35,043 bases of DNA from an uncultured Elusimicrobium sp. (GCA_900319325.1 ONOD01000002.1:1-35043); one strand, 5' to 3'. Shown: positions 1 to 7,396, counted from the stretch's first letter. Notes: a model not told the origin generated them from the letters alone. Made by a program: numbers and translations.

Positions 1-129
1 CGACGGAAGCAGATGCTCAGCGACAAAATCGATTGCGCCAAGTTCTTGACCTATTTCATCGAGCAATATCCCTCCTCTGCCTCAGAAGTTAAAAACGCCA
101 CACCTGATTTTTGGGATAGATTTAAATAA
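1..129 (+). CDS. C-terminal fragment of an unrecognised protein
   Basis: Frame 1 is open from the window edge to a TAA at 127-129 and gives 42 residues ending NATPDFWDRFK. The composition is normal for a folded protein (SDKIDCAKFLTYFIEQYPSS), so I read it as the true end of a gene that starts outside the window. I do not recognise the family from this tail. It is followed after 31 nt by the first palindrome of the array, which could act as its terminator. Function is unknown. Confidence 0.6.
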   Translation, partial: RRKQMLSDKIDCAKFLTYFIEQYPSSASEVKNATPDFWDRFK

Positions 130-160
130 TAAAATCTTTTTGGATTTTCCCCACTCATCT

Positions 161-190
161 AAAGGGTACAAGTTCAGCTTGTACCTTTTA
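161..190 (+). terminator. Possible intrinsic terminator (palindrome unit 1)
   Basis: AAAGGGTACAAG (161-172) pairs with CTTGTACCTTTT (178-189) around a 5-nt loop TTCAG, with one G-T wobble. It is the shortest-loop member of the array and lies 32 nt after the stop of the upstream gene, with T-residues on its 3' side. It may serve as that gene's terminator, although part of the T-run is inside the stem. Confidence 0.4.
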
Positions 191-820
191 GTTAATTAAT
201 GTTTTTGATATATGTCTTAAAGGTACAAGCTAAGTAGTAGTATATTACTGGCTTGTTCCTTTAGTGTATTTATTCATTTCTATTTTCCTCTTAAGGGTAC
301 AAGCTTATCCCCATCATCGTAGTCTTGGCTTGTTCCTTTTATCTATAATTATTTTTTATATTATCTCTCGGGGAACAAGCTAACTAGTCGTAGTACAAGC
401 TTGTACCTTTTAGTATATATTTAGATCTTGCCTTTCTCCCTAAGGATACAAGCTGTCTATTGAATGGCTTGTTCCTTTAGCATATTTCTCTCATCTCCAT
501 TTCTCCCTAAGGGTACAAGCCACTACCCATCATCACTGGCTTGTTCCTTTTGGTCTGTATACTGATTATGTATTTGTACTTCGGGGTACAAGCCATCTCA
601 CCATCCTCCCACTTGGCTTGTACCTTTTAGCATGTATCTCGATCTATTATTACTTCCTCGGGGTACAAGCCAATGTCTCTCACCCATGGCTTGTTCCTTT
701 AGTGCATTTATCATCTCTCGATTATCTCTTAAGGGTACAAGCTACCTCTCTGGCTTGTACCCTTAGACTATATTCCTTTTTAATAATATATAGAGTGGGG
801 TACATGCTCAGTTTTGTAAC
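161..820. repeat. Array of nine to ten imperfect palindromes, period about 71 bp
   Basis: Left arms AAGGGTACAAGC and right arms GCTTGT(A/T)CCTTTTAG alternate. Units lie at about 161-190, 218-264, 292-341, 370-413, 441-480, 508-551, 582-630, 659-701 and 729-766, with a decayed tenth at 796-822. Left-arm starts are 58-78 nt apart. Loops are 5-23 nt; several share a CCCATCATC-like core (units 3, 6, 7, 8). Spacers between hairpins are pyrimidine-rich on the top strand and loosely alike (TTTAGYRTATTTAT...TCTC), so whole units look duplicated rather than only arms. In units 2, 3, 5, 6 and 8 the right arm reads GCTTGTTCC against left GGTACAAGC, leaving a T-T mismatch. It resembles REP/BIME-type mosaics more than CRISPR. 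No transposase or cas gene is present in the window. Function unknown. Confidence 0.85.
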
Positions 821-1252
821 CGCGGTTGAATTAACGGCCATTACAAAAAGTGGTGTTGAGTAGGAAAAGTTGTTTGGAAAAGTGTAATGATTGCCGAGAA
901 AAGTCGCTTGAAAAAGTGTTGGATATCGTACCAAATGTGGGGTAAAAAGGGGAGATTTGGTAAAGTATTCGATAGTTTTGCGGAAAAAGTTACGGAAATA
1001 ATTGCGGCAAAAACGTTGGAAGAGGGATGGCCTTTCTGTTTGCTTGATAAACCAAATTGGCAGAGTTGAGATTGTAAACAAAATAAGAGAGGGTAAAAAC
1101 CCCAACAAAGTTCCCCATACAGGACCCAATTTTATGGATTCAATCAGGTAGGCGCTTAGTGGTAAACCGCAAACTATCGGCAAACCAATGCTACATAGTT
1201 TAAGGCCTGCGATAAAATTTAACATTTTCTGGTAAATTGGTTTTTGTCCCAT
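722..1252 (-). CDS. Hypothetical two-helix membrane protein
   Basis: An ATG at 1252-1250 is preceded by AGAGGG four nt upstream and opens 176 codons to a stop at 722. The first 75 residues look real: a short polar start (MGQKPIYQK) and two hydrophobic segments, about residues 17-36 (LCSIGLPIVCGLPLSAYLI) and 44-68 (the GFLPSLILFTISTLPIWFI region). The remaining 100 residues are aromatic and basic, low in quality, and the last 15 are encoded inside palindrome unit 9, so the original 3' end may have been overrun by the array. An in-frame extension upstream to 1489 would run through the rpsJ leader and is not credible. It is divergent from rpsJ. No family recognised; it may be a decayed gene. Confidence 0.4.
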   Translation of the reverse strand: MGQKPIYQKMLNFIAGLKLCSIGLPIVCGLPLSAYLIESIKLGPVWGTLLGFLPSLILFTISTLPIWFIKQTERPSLFQRFCRNYFRNFFRKTIEYFTKSPLFTPHLVRYPTLFQATFLGNHYTFPNNFSYSTPLFVMAVNSTAVTKLSMYPTLYIIKKEYSLRVQAREVACTLKR

Positions 1253-1261
1253 AGCACCCTC

Positions 1262-1290
1262 TTTACAAAACAACTCAATTATTATATAAT
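1262..1290 (+). promoter_or_regulatory. Promoter of the S10 operon
   Basis: TTTACA (1262-1267) is separated by 17 nt from TATAAT (1285-1290), a near-consensus sigma-70 type promoter. The expected start is near 1297, giving a leader of about 137 nt before rpsJ. The -10 is part of the self-complementary ATTATATAAT (1281-1290), which also offers a TATAAT on the minus strand for the divergent gene ending at 722. Confidence 0.7.
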
Positions 1291-1335
1291 ATTTCCAACA
1301 GGAAAAGTGCATAAACTGTACTGAGTTATTTTTAT

Positions 1336-1392
1336 GGCAGGAATTTCCTAGCCCGTCCGACGGAAGAAAGGACAGGTATAGGGTTTTCTGCC
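1336..1392 (+). promoter_or_regulatory. Structured 5' leader of rpsJ
   Basis: Three helices nest inside one another: GGCAG (1336-1340) with CTGCC (1388-1392), CCTA (1347-1350) with TAGG (1379-1382), and GTCC (1355-1358) with GGAC (1370-1373). The element lies in the predicted transcript 41 nt before the rpsJ start. S10 operons in other bacteria are often autoregulated by a ribosomal protein (L4 in E. coli) through such leaders; that role here is inference. Confidence 0.45.
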
Positions 1393-1433
1393 GATAAATA
1401 ATTTGTAACAAAATTGTTAAGGAAAAAACTAAA

Positions 1434-1778
1434 ATGGCAGAAAAAACAGCAAAAAAAGCCAACGTAATTGGCCAAGAAAGAATCCGCATTAAACTGCGTT
1501 CTTATGACCATCGCATGTTAGACGCTTCTGTTTCGCGCATTGTAGAAACCGCGCAAAAAACGGGCGCTATCGTGGCGGGTCCTGTACTCTTGCCGGTTCG
1601 GATTAAAAAGTACACTGTACTTCGCTCTCCCCATACCGATAAGAAAAGCAGAGAACAGTTTGAAATGCGTATTCATAAACGCTTAATTGATCTAAAAAGC
1701 CCCACCTCTAAAACCGTGGATGAATTGATGAAACTCGATTTGCCCGCCGGTGTAGATGTGGCCATTAAAAGCAACTAA
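1434..1778 (+). CDS. rpsJ: 30S ribosomal protein S10
   Basis: S10 sits in the head of the small subunit and in many bacteria also pairs with NusB in transcription antitermination. The 114 residues carry the family core [16 protein letters not shown] at about 17-32 and the typical end [19 protein letters not shown]. The family is usually about 102 residues; the extra length is a Lys/Ala-rich N-terminus ([14 protein letters not shown]). AAGGA 12 nt before the ATG supports the start. First gene of the S10-spc-alpha operon, 15 nt before rplC. Confidence 0.97.
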   Translation: MAEKTAKKANVIGQERIRIKLRSYDHRMLDASVSRIVETAQKTGAIVAGPVLLPVRIKKYTVLRSPHTDKKSREQFEMRIHKRLIDLKSPTSKTVDELMKLDLPAGVDVAIKSN

Positions 1779-1793
1779 GGAAAGTAAACACGT

Positions 1794-2585
1794 ATGACAG
1801 AAGAAAATAAAAATGCTGCTGGTGCCCAAGAGGCAACAACCGTTGCTGAACCGGCCAAAGCAGAAACTGTCAAAGAAGCTCCGGCTACGTTTCGTTTCGT
1901 AATCGGCGAGAAAGTGGGCATGACCCAGCTCTTTGATGAAAAAGGCAACCTGCATGGCGTATCCGTTGTAAAAGCGGGCGATTGCAAAGTTGTGCGTGTC
2001 AGAACCCAAGAAAAAGACGGTTATAATGCCGTATGTGTGGGTTTTGGCGAAGTGAAAGAAAGCAAACTCAATAAACCCGAAATGGGCTACTTCAAAAAAG
2101 CAAATGTTACCCCGGTAAAACACATGAAGGAATGCCGTGTTGCCGATGTAACTGGTTTTGAAATCGGCCAAGTCATTTCACTTGAAAAAATCTTTAAACC
2201 CGGCGACTATGTAGACGTGCAGGGCAAAATTAAAGGCCACGGTTTTGCCGGCGGTATGAAACGCCACGGCTTTGCCGGTCAACCGGATTCGCACGGTCAA
2301 TCCGACCGCAGCCGCGCTCCGGGGTCTTTAGGTTCCCGCCGCTCTTTGGGTAAAGTTATCAGCGGTCAGCGCATGGCTGGTCACTATGGTACCACCACCC
2401 ATACAGTAGCCAAGATTGAAGTTATCAAAGTAGACAGCGAAAACGGTCTTTTATTCTTAAAAGGTTCCGTTCCGGGGGCCCGCGGGTCCATCGTGTCCGT
2501 CTTAGAAACTTCCAAATACAAAAAACACTATGTAGCGCCGCAACAGCAGAAAGTATCTGCTTCTAAGGCTGCTAACAAGAAGTAA
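1794..2585 (+). CDS. rplC: 50S ribosomal protein L3 with extended N-terminus
   Basis: L3 is an early-assembly 23S rRNA binder whose long loop reaches the peptidyl transferase centre. Conserved signatures are IGEKVGMTQLFDEKG near residue 38 and RAPGSLGSRRSLGKV followed by RMAGHYG near 173-200. At 263 residues it is longer than the usual 205-215. About 32 extra residues at the front are rich in Ala, Glu and Thr, and the tail (QQQKVSASKAANKK) is Lys/Ala-rich. No alternative start lies between the extension and the core, and GGAAAG precedes the ATG, so the extension seems to be translated. Confidence 0.96.
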   Translation: MTEENKNAAGAQEATTVAEPAKAETVKEAPATFRFVIGEKVGMTQLFDEKGNLHGVSVVKAGDCKVVRVRTQEKDGYNAVCVGFGEVKESKLNKPEMGYFKKANVTPVKHMKECRVADVTGFEIGQVISLEKIFKPGDYVDVQGKIKGHGFAGGMKRHGFAGQPDSHGQSDRSRAPGSLGSRRSLGKVISGQRMAGHYGTTTHTVAKIEVIKVDSENGLLFLKGSVPGARGSIVSVLETSKYKKHYVAPQQQKVSASKAANKK

Positions 2586-2597
2586 GGACTTGGACCT

Positions 2598-3230
2598 ATG
2601 GAAACAAAAGTTTTAGATTTAAAAGGAAAAGAAAAAGGGACCATCTCTCTGCCGGAATCTTTATTCGGTGTGAAAGCAAACCCTACTTTCTTACACGAAG
2701 TCATCACCGCTTTCTTGGCTAACCAACGCAGCGGTACGGCTGATGTGAAAACCCGTGCGGAAGTTTCCGGTACCGGTAAAAAACCGTGGAAACAAAAAGG
2801 CACCGGCCGCGCCCGTCAAGGGTCTTTGCGTGCAGTGCAATTCCGCCACGGCGGTGTAGCGTGGGGTCCTACTCCTCACTCCTACCGCCAGGATTTACCG
2901 GCCGCTAAACGCCGCACCGCGCTTGCCATGGCTTTGTCTACCAAATTAGCTGAAGGCAACGTGGTTGTGTTGGAATCTTTGACCTTCAAAGAACCCAAAA
3001 CCAAAGCGTTTACCGACGTCATGAAAGCCGTGTCTGCGGGCCGCAAACCCTTGGTGCTCGACAATTTTGCCGATGAAAACACCAAATTGGCTTGCCGCAA
3101 CGTAGCGGGCTTAACCCACATGCAAACGCAAGACATTAACGCGTATGAAGTATTAAACAGCTCTAAAGTAATCTTCACCAAAGACGCTGTGGATACGTTG
3201 ACCAAAACGTTTGCCAAGGAGGCCAAGTAA
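2598..3230 (+). CDS. rplD: 50S ribosomal protein L4
   Basis: L4 binds 23S rRNA domain I and extends a loop into the exit tunnel; in E. coli it also represses its own operon. The loop is visible as TRAEVSGTGKKPWKQKGTG followed by RARQGSLRAVQFRHGG at about residues 54-90. Length (210) is normal. AAGGA lies about 11 nt before the ATG. Its TAA overlaps the rplW ATG by one base (TAATG at 3228-3232), which predicts coupled translation. Confidence 0.97.
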   Translation: METKVLDLKGKEKGTISLPESLFGVKANPTFLHEVITAFLANQRSGTADVKTRAEVSGTGKKPWKQKGTGRARQGSLRAVQFRHGGVAWGPTPHSYRQDLPAAKRRTALAMALSTKLAEGNVVVLESLTFKEPKTKAFTDVMKAVSAGRKPLVLDNFADENTKLACRNVAGLTHMQTQDINAYEVLNSSKVIFTKDAVDTLTKTFAKEAK

Positions 3231-3526
3231 TGTCCGGCGCTTATGATACTTTAAAAAAGCCCCTCTTAACCGAGAAAAGCTTAATTGAACGCGATACACA
3301 CAACCGCTATGGCTTTATCGTAGCCAAAAACGCGTCCAAGGGCGAAATTAAAACCGCGGTGGAAAAAATCTTCAACGTAACTGTTGTAAAGATTAACACT
3401 ATTTCCGTCACGGGCAAGACCCATCGCATGGGTCGTTTCGAAGGCAAACGGCCTGATTATAAAAAGGCCTTTGTAACTTTGAAAGAAGGCGATAAAATCG
3501 AAGTGGTAGAATCCACTGCGAAGTAG
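3230..3526 (+). CDS. rplW: 50S ribosomal protein L23
   Basis: L23 lies at the tunnel exit and is the docking site for trigger factor and SRP. The 98 residues begin with the typical [11 protein letters not shown] and contain [20 protein letters not shown] followed by the [12 protein letters not shown] strand. The start overlaps the rplD stop by one base, and AAGGAGG within the last rplD codons (3216-3222) provides the ribosome binding site. Confidence 0.96.
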   Translation: MSGAYDTLKKPLLTEKSLIERDTHNRYGFIVAKNASKGEIKTAVEKIFNVTVVKINTISVTGKTHRMGRFEGKRPDYKKAFVTLKEGDKIEVVESTAK

Positions 3527-3545
3527 AGAAGGAGAACTACTAACT

Positions 3546-4385
3546 ATGCCTATTAAATCGTTTAGACCTTACACCCCGTCTCGCCGCACGATCACGGTGT
3601 CGGATTATTCCGATATTACCAAGACCACGCCCGAGAAACGGCTGACTAAAGGTCTTCGCAAAACCGGCGGAAGAAATAACACCGGTATGGTAATGGTACG
3701 TCACATTGGCGGTGGCCACAGACGTGCTTACAGACAAATTGATTTTAGAAGAGAAAAATACGGCGTACCGGCCAAAGTCGTTTCTGTAGAATACGACCCG
3801 AACCGCAGCGCGCGTATTTGCCTTTTAAACTATGCCGATGGTGACAAGAGATATATCTTGCAACCCGTAGGCGTACAAGTGGGCGATACATTGATGTCCG
3901 GCCCGACTGCTGATATTAAAGTGGGTAACTGCCTTGCTTTGAAATATATCCCTGAAGGTACTTTTATCCACGCTATCGAACTGAAAGTCGGCAAAGGTGC
4001 ACAACTTGCACGCAGCGCCGGTTCCCAAGCGCAGTTAATGGCGAAAGAAGCCGGTTATGCCCACATCAAGATGCCGTCTGGCGAAATCCGCTTAGTTCCT
4101 AGCGATTGCTGCGCCACGATCGGCCAAGTAGGTAACGTAGACCATGGCAACATTGTCATCGGTAACGCCGGCCGCAACCGCCACTTGGGCAACCGCCCGA
4201 CGGTACGCGGTAGCGCGATGAACGCTGTAGATCACCCGATGGGTGGTGGCCGCGGTCATGGTAAAGGCGGCAACATTCCGCGCTCTCCGTGGAACCAGCC
4301 TGCCCGTGGTCTAAAGACCCGCTCCACCAAGAAAGCTTTCAGCTGGATGATTGTGAGCGATCGAAGAAAAAACAAGGTTAAATAA
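3546..4385 (+). CDS. rplB: 50S ribosomal protein L2
   Basis: L2 is needed for subunit joining and lies near the peptidyl transferase centre. The 279 residues show [20 protein letters not shown] near 41-60, the SH3-like RNA-binding core, and [19 protein letters not shown] near 220-240. In the E. coli protein the last motif reads DHPHGGGEG; here the first His is kept and the second is Met, a form I associate with Bacteroidota-type L2. The C-terminus ([19 protein letters not shown]) is typical. AGAAGGAG lies upstream of the ATG. Confidence 0.97.
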   Translation: MPIKSFRPYTPSRRTITVSDYSDITKTTPEKRLTKGLRKTGGRNNTGMVMVRHIGGGHRRAYRQIDFRREKYGVPAKVVSVEYDPNRSARICLLNYADGDKRYILQPVGVQVGDTLMSGPTADIKVGNCLALKYIPEGTFIHAIELKVGKGAQLARSAGSQAQLMAKEAGYAHIKMPSGEIRLVPSDCCATIGQVGNVDHGNIVIGNAGRNRHLGNRPTVRGSAMNAVDHPMGGGRGHGKGGNIPRSPWNQPARGLKTRSTKKAFSWMIVSDRRKNKVK

Positions 4386-4387
4386 GT

Positions 4388-4672
4388 ATGGGAAGATCAA
4401 CTAAAAAAGGTCCGTTTGTAGACTTAAACCTGTTGGAAAAGGTTCAAGCAATGAATGCTTCCAACGAAAAGAAACCTATTAAAACATGGGCAAGAGCATG
4501 CACAATCGTGCCGGAATTTGTAGGCCACACCTTCTTGGTGCACAATGGCCGCAAGTTTCTTCCCATCTACGTTTCCGAACGTATGGTAGGTTTTAAACTC
4601 GGTGAATTCTCGTTCACCCGGTTGTTCAAAGGTCACGGTGGTATCACCAAAGATTCCACGGCCTTGAAATAA
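4388..4672 (+). CDS. rpsS: 30S ribosomal protein S19
   Basis: S19 forms the head contact with S13 and the inter-subunit bridge. The protein starts [19 protein letters not shown] and has [20 protein letters not shown] near 37-56 and [16 protein letters not shown] near 71-86, all family hallmarks, with the usual length of 94. The ATG lies 2 nt after the rplB stop, and AAGG within the last rplB codons is the likely binding site. Confidence 0.97.
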   Translation: MGRSTKKGPFVDLNLLEKVQAMNASNEKKPIKTWARACTIVPEFVGHTFLVHNGRKFLPIYVSERMVGFKLGEFSFTRLFKGHGGITKDSTALK

Positions 4673-4687
4673 GATTGAGGATTTGAT

Positions 4688-5047
4688 ATGGAAGCTTGTG
4701 CAAAAGCCAAATTTCAACGCTACGGCAGCCGCCGTGTAAACTTAGTGTTGGACCAAATCCGCGGTAAAAACGTAAAAGCGGCCGAAGAAGTACTGCCGTT
4801 TGTCGCTAAACGCACCGCCGACTTGGTAGCCAAAACCTTACACAGTGCCGCCGCCAACCTGCAAGTCAAAGCTGGCAAAAAGCTAGACTTCAGCCACGTC
4901 TATATTAAAGAGGCGTTTGCGAACCTCGGCCCCAGCGGCCATCTTCGCAGAGTGCAACCCGGTCCGCAAGGCCGTGCGATGCCCTACAAAAAGAGTATGT
5001 GTCATTTGACAGTAATCGTCACCGACGAAAAGAAAGGAGGCCGCTAA
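4688..5047 (+). CDS. rplV: 50S ribosomal protein L22
   Basis: L22 lines the exit tunnel with a long beta-hairpin; mutations there affect macrolide binding in other bacteria. The protein (119 aa) shows [19 protein letters not shown] near 19-37 and the hairpin tip followed by [20 protein letters not shown] near 91-110, with the final strand ending [13 protein letters not shown] precedes the ATG by 8 nt. The last codons contain the strong AAAGGAGG used by rpsC. Confidence 0.97.
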   Translation: MEACAKAKFQRYGSRRVNLVLDQIRGKNVKAAEEVLPFVAKRTADLVAKTLHSAAANLQVKAGKKLDFSHVYIKEAFANLGPSGHLRRVQPGPQGRAMPYKKSMCHLTVIVTDEKKGGR

Positions 5048-5050
5048 TTT

Positions 5051-5776
5051 ATGGGACATAAGATTCATCCCCGGTCTATTCGCTTAGGATACATCCAAGA
5101 TTGGCGCTCCCGCTGGTTTGCGCCGAAAAACATGCCGGCGCTCATTTTAGAAGATGCCCAAATTCGCAAACACATTGATGGCAAATTCGAAATGGCAGCT
5201 ATCAGCTATGTCGGTATTGAAAGAGCTGGAGCCTTCTTGCGCGTAAACATTCACACTGCCCGCCCGGGTGTGGTGATTGGTAAAAAAGGTGCTGATATTG
5301 AAGCCCTTCGCAAAGAGCTTGAAGCTATGACCGGCAGCAAGACGTTCGTAAACGTCATTGAAATTAAAAACCCGGAAACTGACGCCCAATTAGTAGCGCA
5401 AAACATCGCTCAACAATTGGAAAAACGTGCCCATTACGGCGCTGCTATGAAGAAAGCAATTGAAAAAGCTCTCTCCGGCAAAGCCTTGGGTATTAAGATT
5501 ATGGTATCTGGCCGTTTAGGTGGCGCGGAAATTGCCCGCACCGAATGGAAACGTGAAGGCCGCGTGCCGTTGCATACTTTGTGTGCCGACATTGACTACG
5601 GTTTCACCGAAGCCAACACCATCAGCGGTAAAATTGGGGTAAAAGTGTGGATCTTTAAACGCACGCACTTTGCTAAATCTCCCAAAGAGATTATGAACGA
5701 ACTCAAAAAACACCGCGATATGGAATCTGGCGCAACGGAAGGCGCCGTGGAAACGGCTGCCACAGAGGCCAAATAG
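5051..5776 (+). CDS. rpsC: 30S ribosomal protein S3
   Basis: S3 helps form the mRNA entry channel and its helicase activity. The N-terminal part begins MGHKIHPRSIRLGYIQDW; the KH domain shows RPGVVIGKKGADIEALR near 74-90, and the C-terminal domain has VSGRLGGAEIARTEWKREG near 151-169. The 241 residues end in a low-complexity tail (SGATEGAVETAATEAK) beyond the normal fold. A strong AAAGGAGG lies 10 nt before the ATG, which is 3 nt after the rplV stop. Confidence 0.97.
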   Translation: MGHKIHPRSIRLGYIQDWRSRWFAPKNMPALILEDAQIRKHIDGKFEMAAISYVGIERAGAFLRVNIHTARPGVVIGKKGADIEALRKELEAMTGSKTFVNVIEIKNPETDAQLVAQNIAQQLEKRAHYGAAMKKAIEKALSGKALGIKIMVSGRLGGAEIARTEWKREGRVPLHTLCADIDYGFTEANTISGKIGVKVWIFKRTHFAKSPKEIMNELKKHRDMESGATEGAVETAATEAK

Positions 5777-5788
5777 AGGTAACGAACT

Positions 5789-6199
5789 ATGTTGATGCCG
5801 AAAAGAGTAAAATATCGTAAACCTTTTAGCGCCCCGCGCATTAAAGGCAACGCCAAACGCGGGACCGAAGTGGTCTTTGGAGAATATGGATTGAAAGCCT
5901 TGGAACCCAAATGGATCACCGCGCGCCAAATTGAAGCGGCTCGTATTACCTTATCTCGTTTTATCAAGAAAAAAGGTAAATTGTGGATCCGCATTTTCCC
6001 GGATAAAGCCATCACCAAACACCCCGCCGAAACCCGTATGGGTAAAGGTAAAGGTGCGCCCGAATATTGGGCTGCCGTGGTAAAACCGGGCCGGATTTTG
6101 TTTGAACTTGAAGGTGCCAGCGAAGAAGACACGAAACGTGCTATGCGCTTAGCCTCCGACAAACTGCCGATTAAAACCAAATTGGTAACCAGAAGGTAA
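5789..6199 (+). CDS. rplP: 50S ribosomal protein L16
   Basis: L16 organises the A site of the large subunit. The protein (136 aa) opens [11 protein letters not shown] and carries [20 protein letters not shown] near 90-109, with [13 protein letters not shown]-like helix at the end ([15 protein letters not shown]). Two ATGs lie six bases apart; GAGGT is 8 nt from the first (5789) and 14 nt from the second (5795), so the first is chosen although MPKR is the usual N-terminus in other species. Confidence 0.96.
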   Translation: MLMPKRVKYRKPFSAPRIKGNAKRGTEVVFGEYGLKALEPKWITARQIEAARITLSRFIKKKGKLWIRIFPDKAITKHPAETRMGKGKGAPEYWAAVVKPGRILFELEGASEEDTKRAMRLASDKLPIKTKLVTRR

Positions 6200-6202
6200 G
6201 GT

Positions 6203-6406
6203 ATGAAAACCAACGAAAAAGCAGATTTGAAGAAAAAATCTTTAGCCGAACTTAACGAAGCGCTCGGCAAAGCCCAAGAAAAGAAATTCAACCTTCTTTT
6301 CAAACACAGCACCACGCCCTTGGCTAACCCCATGGAACTGCGCGCTGTAAGACGCGAAATCGCCCTTCTGCAGACGTTAATTAATCAGAAGGCTGCGGCC
6401 AAATAG
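6203..6406 (+). CDS. rpmC: 50S ribosomal protein L29
   Basis: L29 is a small coiled-coil hairpin next to L23 at the tunnel exit. The 67 residues form two helices: KSLAELNEALGKAQEKKFNL and NPMELRAVRREIALLQTLIN, with the family LRAVRREIA signature. The ATG lies 3 nt after the rplP stop, and AAGG sits at the rplP end. The length is standard and nothing is odd about it. Confidence 0.95.
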   Translation: MKTNEKADLKKKSLAELNEALGKAQEKKFNLLFKHSTTPLANPMELRAVRREIALLQTLINQKAAAK

Positions 6407-6414
6407 AGGTTTGT

Positions 6415-6684
6415 ATGGAAAATAAAGAAACCCGCGCTCAACGCAAAGTGCTTACCGGCGTGATCGTATCCGATAAAATGGATAAAACCCGCACGGTAAA
6501 AGTGGAACGCTTGGTACATGATGCACGCTATGGCAAAACCTTAAAACGTGCAACTAAATTCCACGCACACGACGAAGCGAACGAAAGCAAACTGGGCGAC
6601 AAAGTGGAAATTATGAGCACCCGCCCTGTTTCTAAAACGACCAAATGGCGTGTTTCCAAAATTGTGGAAAAAGCCAGAGCATAA
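6415..6684 (+). CDS. rpsQ: 30S ribosomal protein S17
   Basis: S17 is a primary 16S rRNA binder with an OB fold. The 89-residue product has the family start RKVLTGVIVSDKMDKTRTV near 10-28, the loop YGKTLKRATKFHAHDE, and the strand GDKVEIMSTRPVSKTTKWRV near 62-81. GAGG lies 7 nt before the ATG. It follows rpmC after 8 nt, the standard order. Confidence 0.97.
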   Translation: MENKETRAQRKVLTGVIVSDKMDKTRTVKVERLVHDARYGKTLKRATKFHAHDEANESKLGDKVEIMSTRPVSKTTKWRVSKIVEKARA

Positions 6685-6702
6685 GTAGGAGTTACTTAAC
6701 GT

Positions 6703-7071
6703 ATGATTCAATTAAGAAGCATCCTCAATGTGGCTGATAATTCCGGCGCCCGTAAAGTACAGTGCTTTAAGGTGCGCGGTGGCCACCACCGGGATATTGC
6801 AACTTTGGGAGACGTAATTATGTGTTCCGTCAGAGATGCAATCCCGACTTCCGCCATTAAAAAAGGCGACGTGGTACGTGCTGTAGTAGTGCGCGTAGCC
6901 CGTGAAAAAAGACGCAAAGACGGTTCCTATATTCGTTTTGATGACAACGCTGTGTGCATCATCAACGATAATGGCGAACCCAAAGGCACCCGTGTATTCG
7001 GCCCGATTGCCCGCGAACTCAGAGAAAAGAATTTCTTAAAAATCATTTCTCTAGCGCCGGAGGTAGTATAG
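6703..7071 (+). CDS. rplN: 50S ribosomal protein L14
   Basis: L14 forms inter-subunit bridges and contacts L19. The sequence matches the highly conserved form: [20 protein letters not shown] at the start, [20 protein letters not shown] near 62-81, and [20 protein letters not shown] near 97-116. Length is 122 as usual. TAGGAG lies 11 nt upstream of the ATG. In E. coli this is the first gene of the spc operon; here there is no break from rpsQ. Confidence 0.98.
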   Translation: MIQLRSILNVADNSGARKVQCFKVRGGHHRDIATLGDVIMCSVRDAIPTSAIKKGDVVRAVVVRVAREKRRKDGSYIRFDDNAVCIINDNGEPKGTRVFGPIARELREKNFLKIISLAPEVV

Positions 7072-7073
7072 GT

Positions 7074-7382
7074 ATGAACGTGAAAACGAAAGATACCGTG
7101 CTCATTTTAGCCGGTAAAGATAAAGGCAAAAAAGGCGAAGTGAAATCTGTCAATCCGACCAAAAACACCGTTGTAGTAGCCGGGGTGAATATGGTTTCCA
7201 AACACCAAAAGCCTTCTCAAAATAAGCAAGGCGGCATTGTGCAGGTAGAAGCCCCGATCCACGCTTCCAACGTGGCGGTGGTCTGCCAAAAATGCAAAAA
7301 AGCCATGACGCCCAAAGTGCAAATTACGGCCGACGGTAAAAAGACTCGCGTCTGCCGCAAATGCAACGAAGCAATTATCTAA
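7074..7382 (+). CDS. rplX: 50S ribosomal protein L24, zinc-ribbon type
   Basis: L24 is an assembly initiator near the tunnel exit. The KOW motif is seen as DTVLILAGKDKGKKGEV near residues 7-23. The C-terminal half carries two CxxC pairs (CQKC near 74-77 and CRKC near 94-97), the zinc-binding form found in many bacteria but not in E. coli. The 102-residue length is normal. The ATG is 2 nt after rplN, with GGAGG in the last rplN codons. Confidence 0.96.
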   Translation: MNVKTKDTVLILAGKDKGKKGEVKSVNPTKNTVVVAGVNMVSKHQKPSQNKQGGIVQVEAPIHASNVAVVCQKCKKAMTPKVQITADGKKTRVCRKCNEAII

Positions 7383-7396
7383 GTAGGTACTGAAAA

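Noticed and set aside
161-820. CRISPR array
   Set aside because: Repeats are 10-12-nt inverted arms in alternating orientation, not 23-45-nt direct repeats with equal-length spacers; no cas gene is visible.
161-820. Integron attC cassette array
   Set aside because: The required RYYYAAC/GTTRRRY core sites are not present and there are no cassette genes between units.
618-863. Plus-strand reading frame of 81 codons
   Set aside because: It lies entirely in palindrome units 7-10 and the translation only mirrors the repeat (QANVSHPWL, LRVQATSLACTLR); no SD.
887-1069. Plus-strand reading frame of 60 codons
   Set aside because: No SD, overlaps the better-supported minus-strand frame, no recognisable family. 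It cannot be fully excluded because the minus-strand gene is itself doubtful.
1253-1489. N-terminal extension of the minus-strand membrane protein to 1489
   Set aside because: It would run through the rpsJ start, leader and promoter; the ATG at 1252 has a good SD.
5596-6333. Long minus-strand frame opposite rpsC-rpmC
   Set aside because: Antisense shadow of three well-conserved ribosomal genes; no SD and no family.
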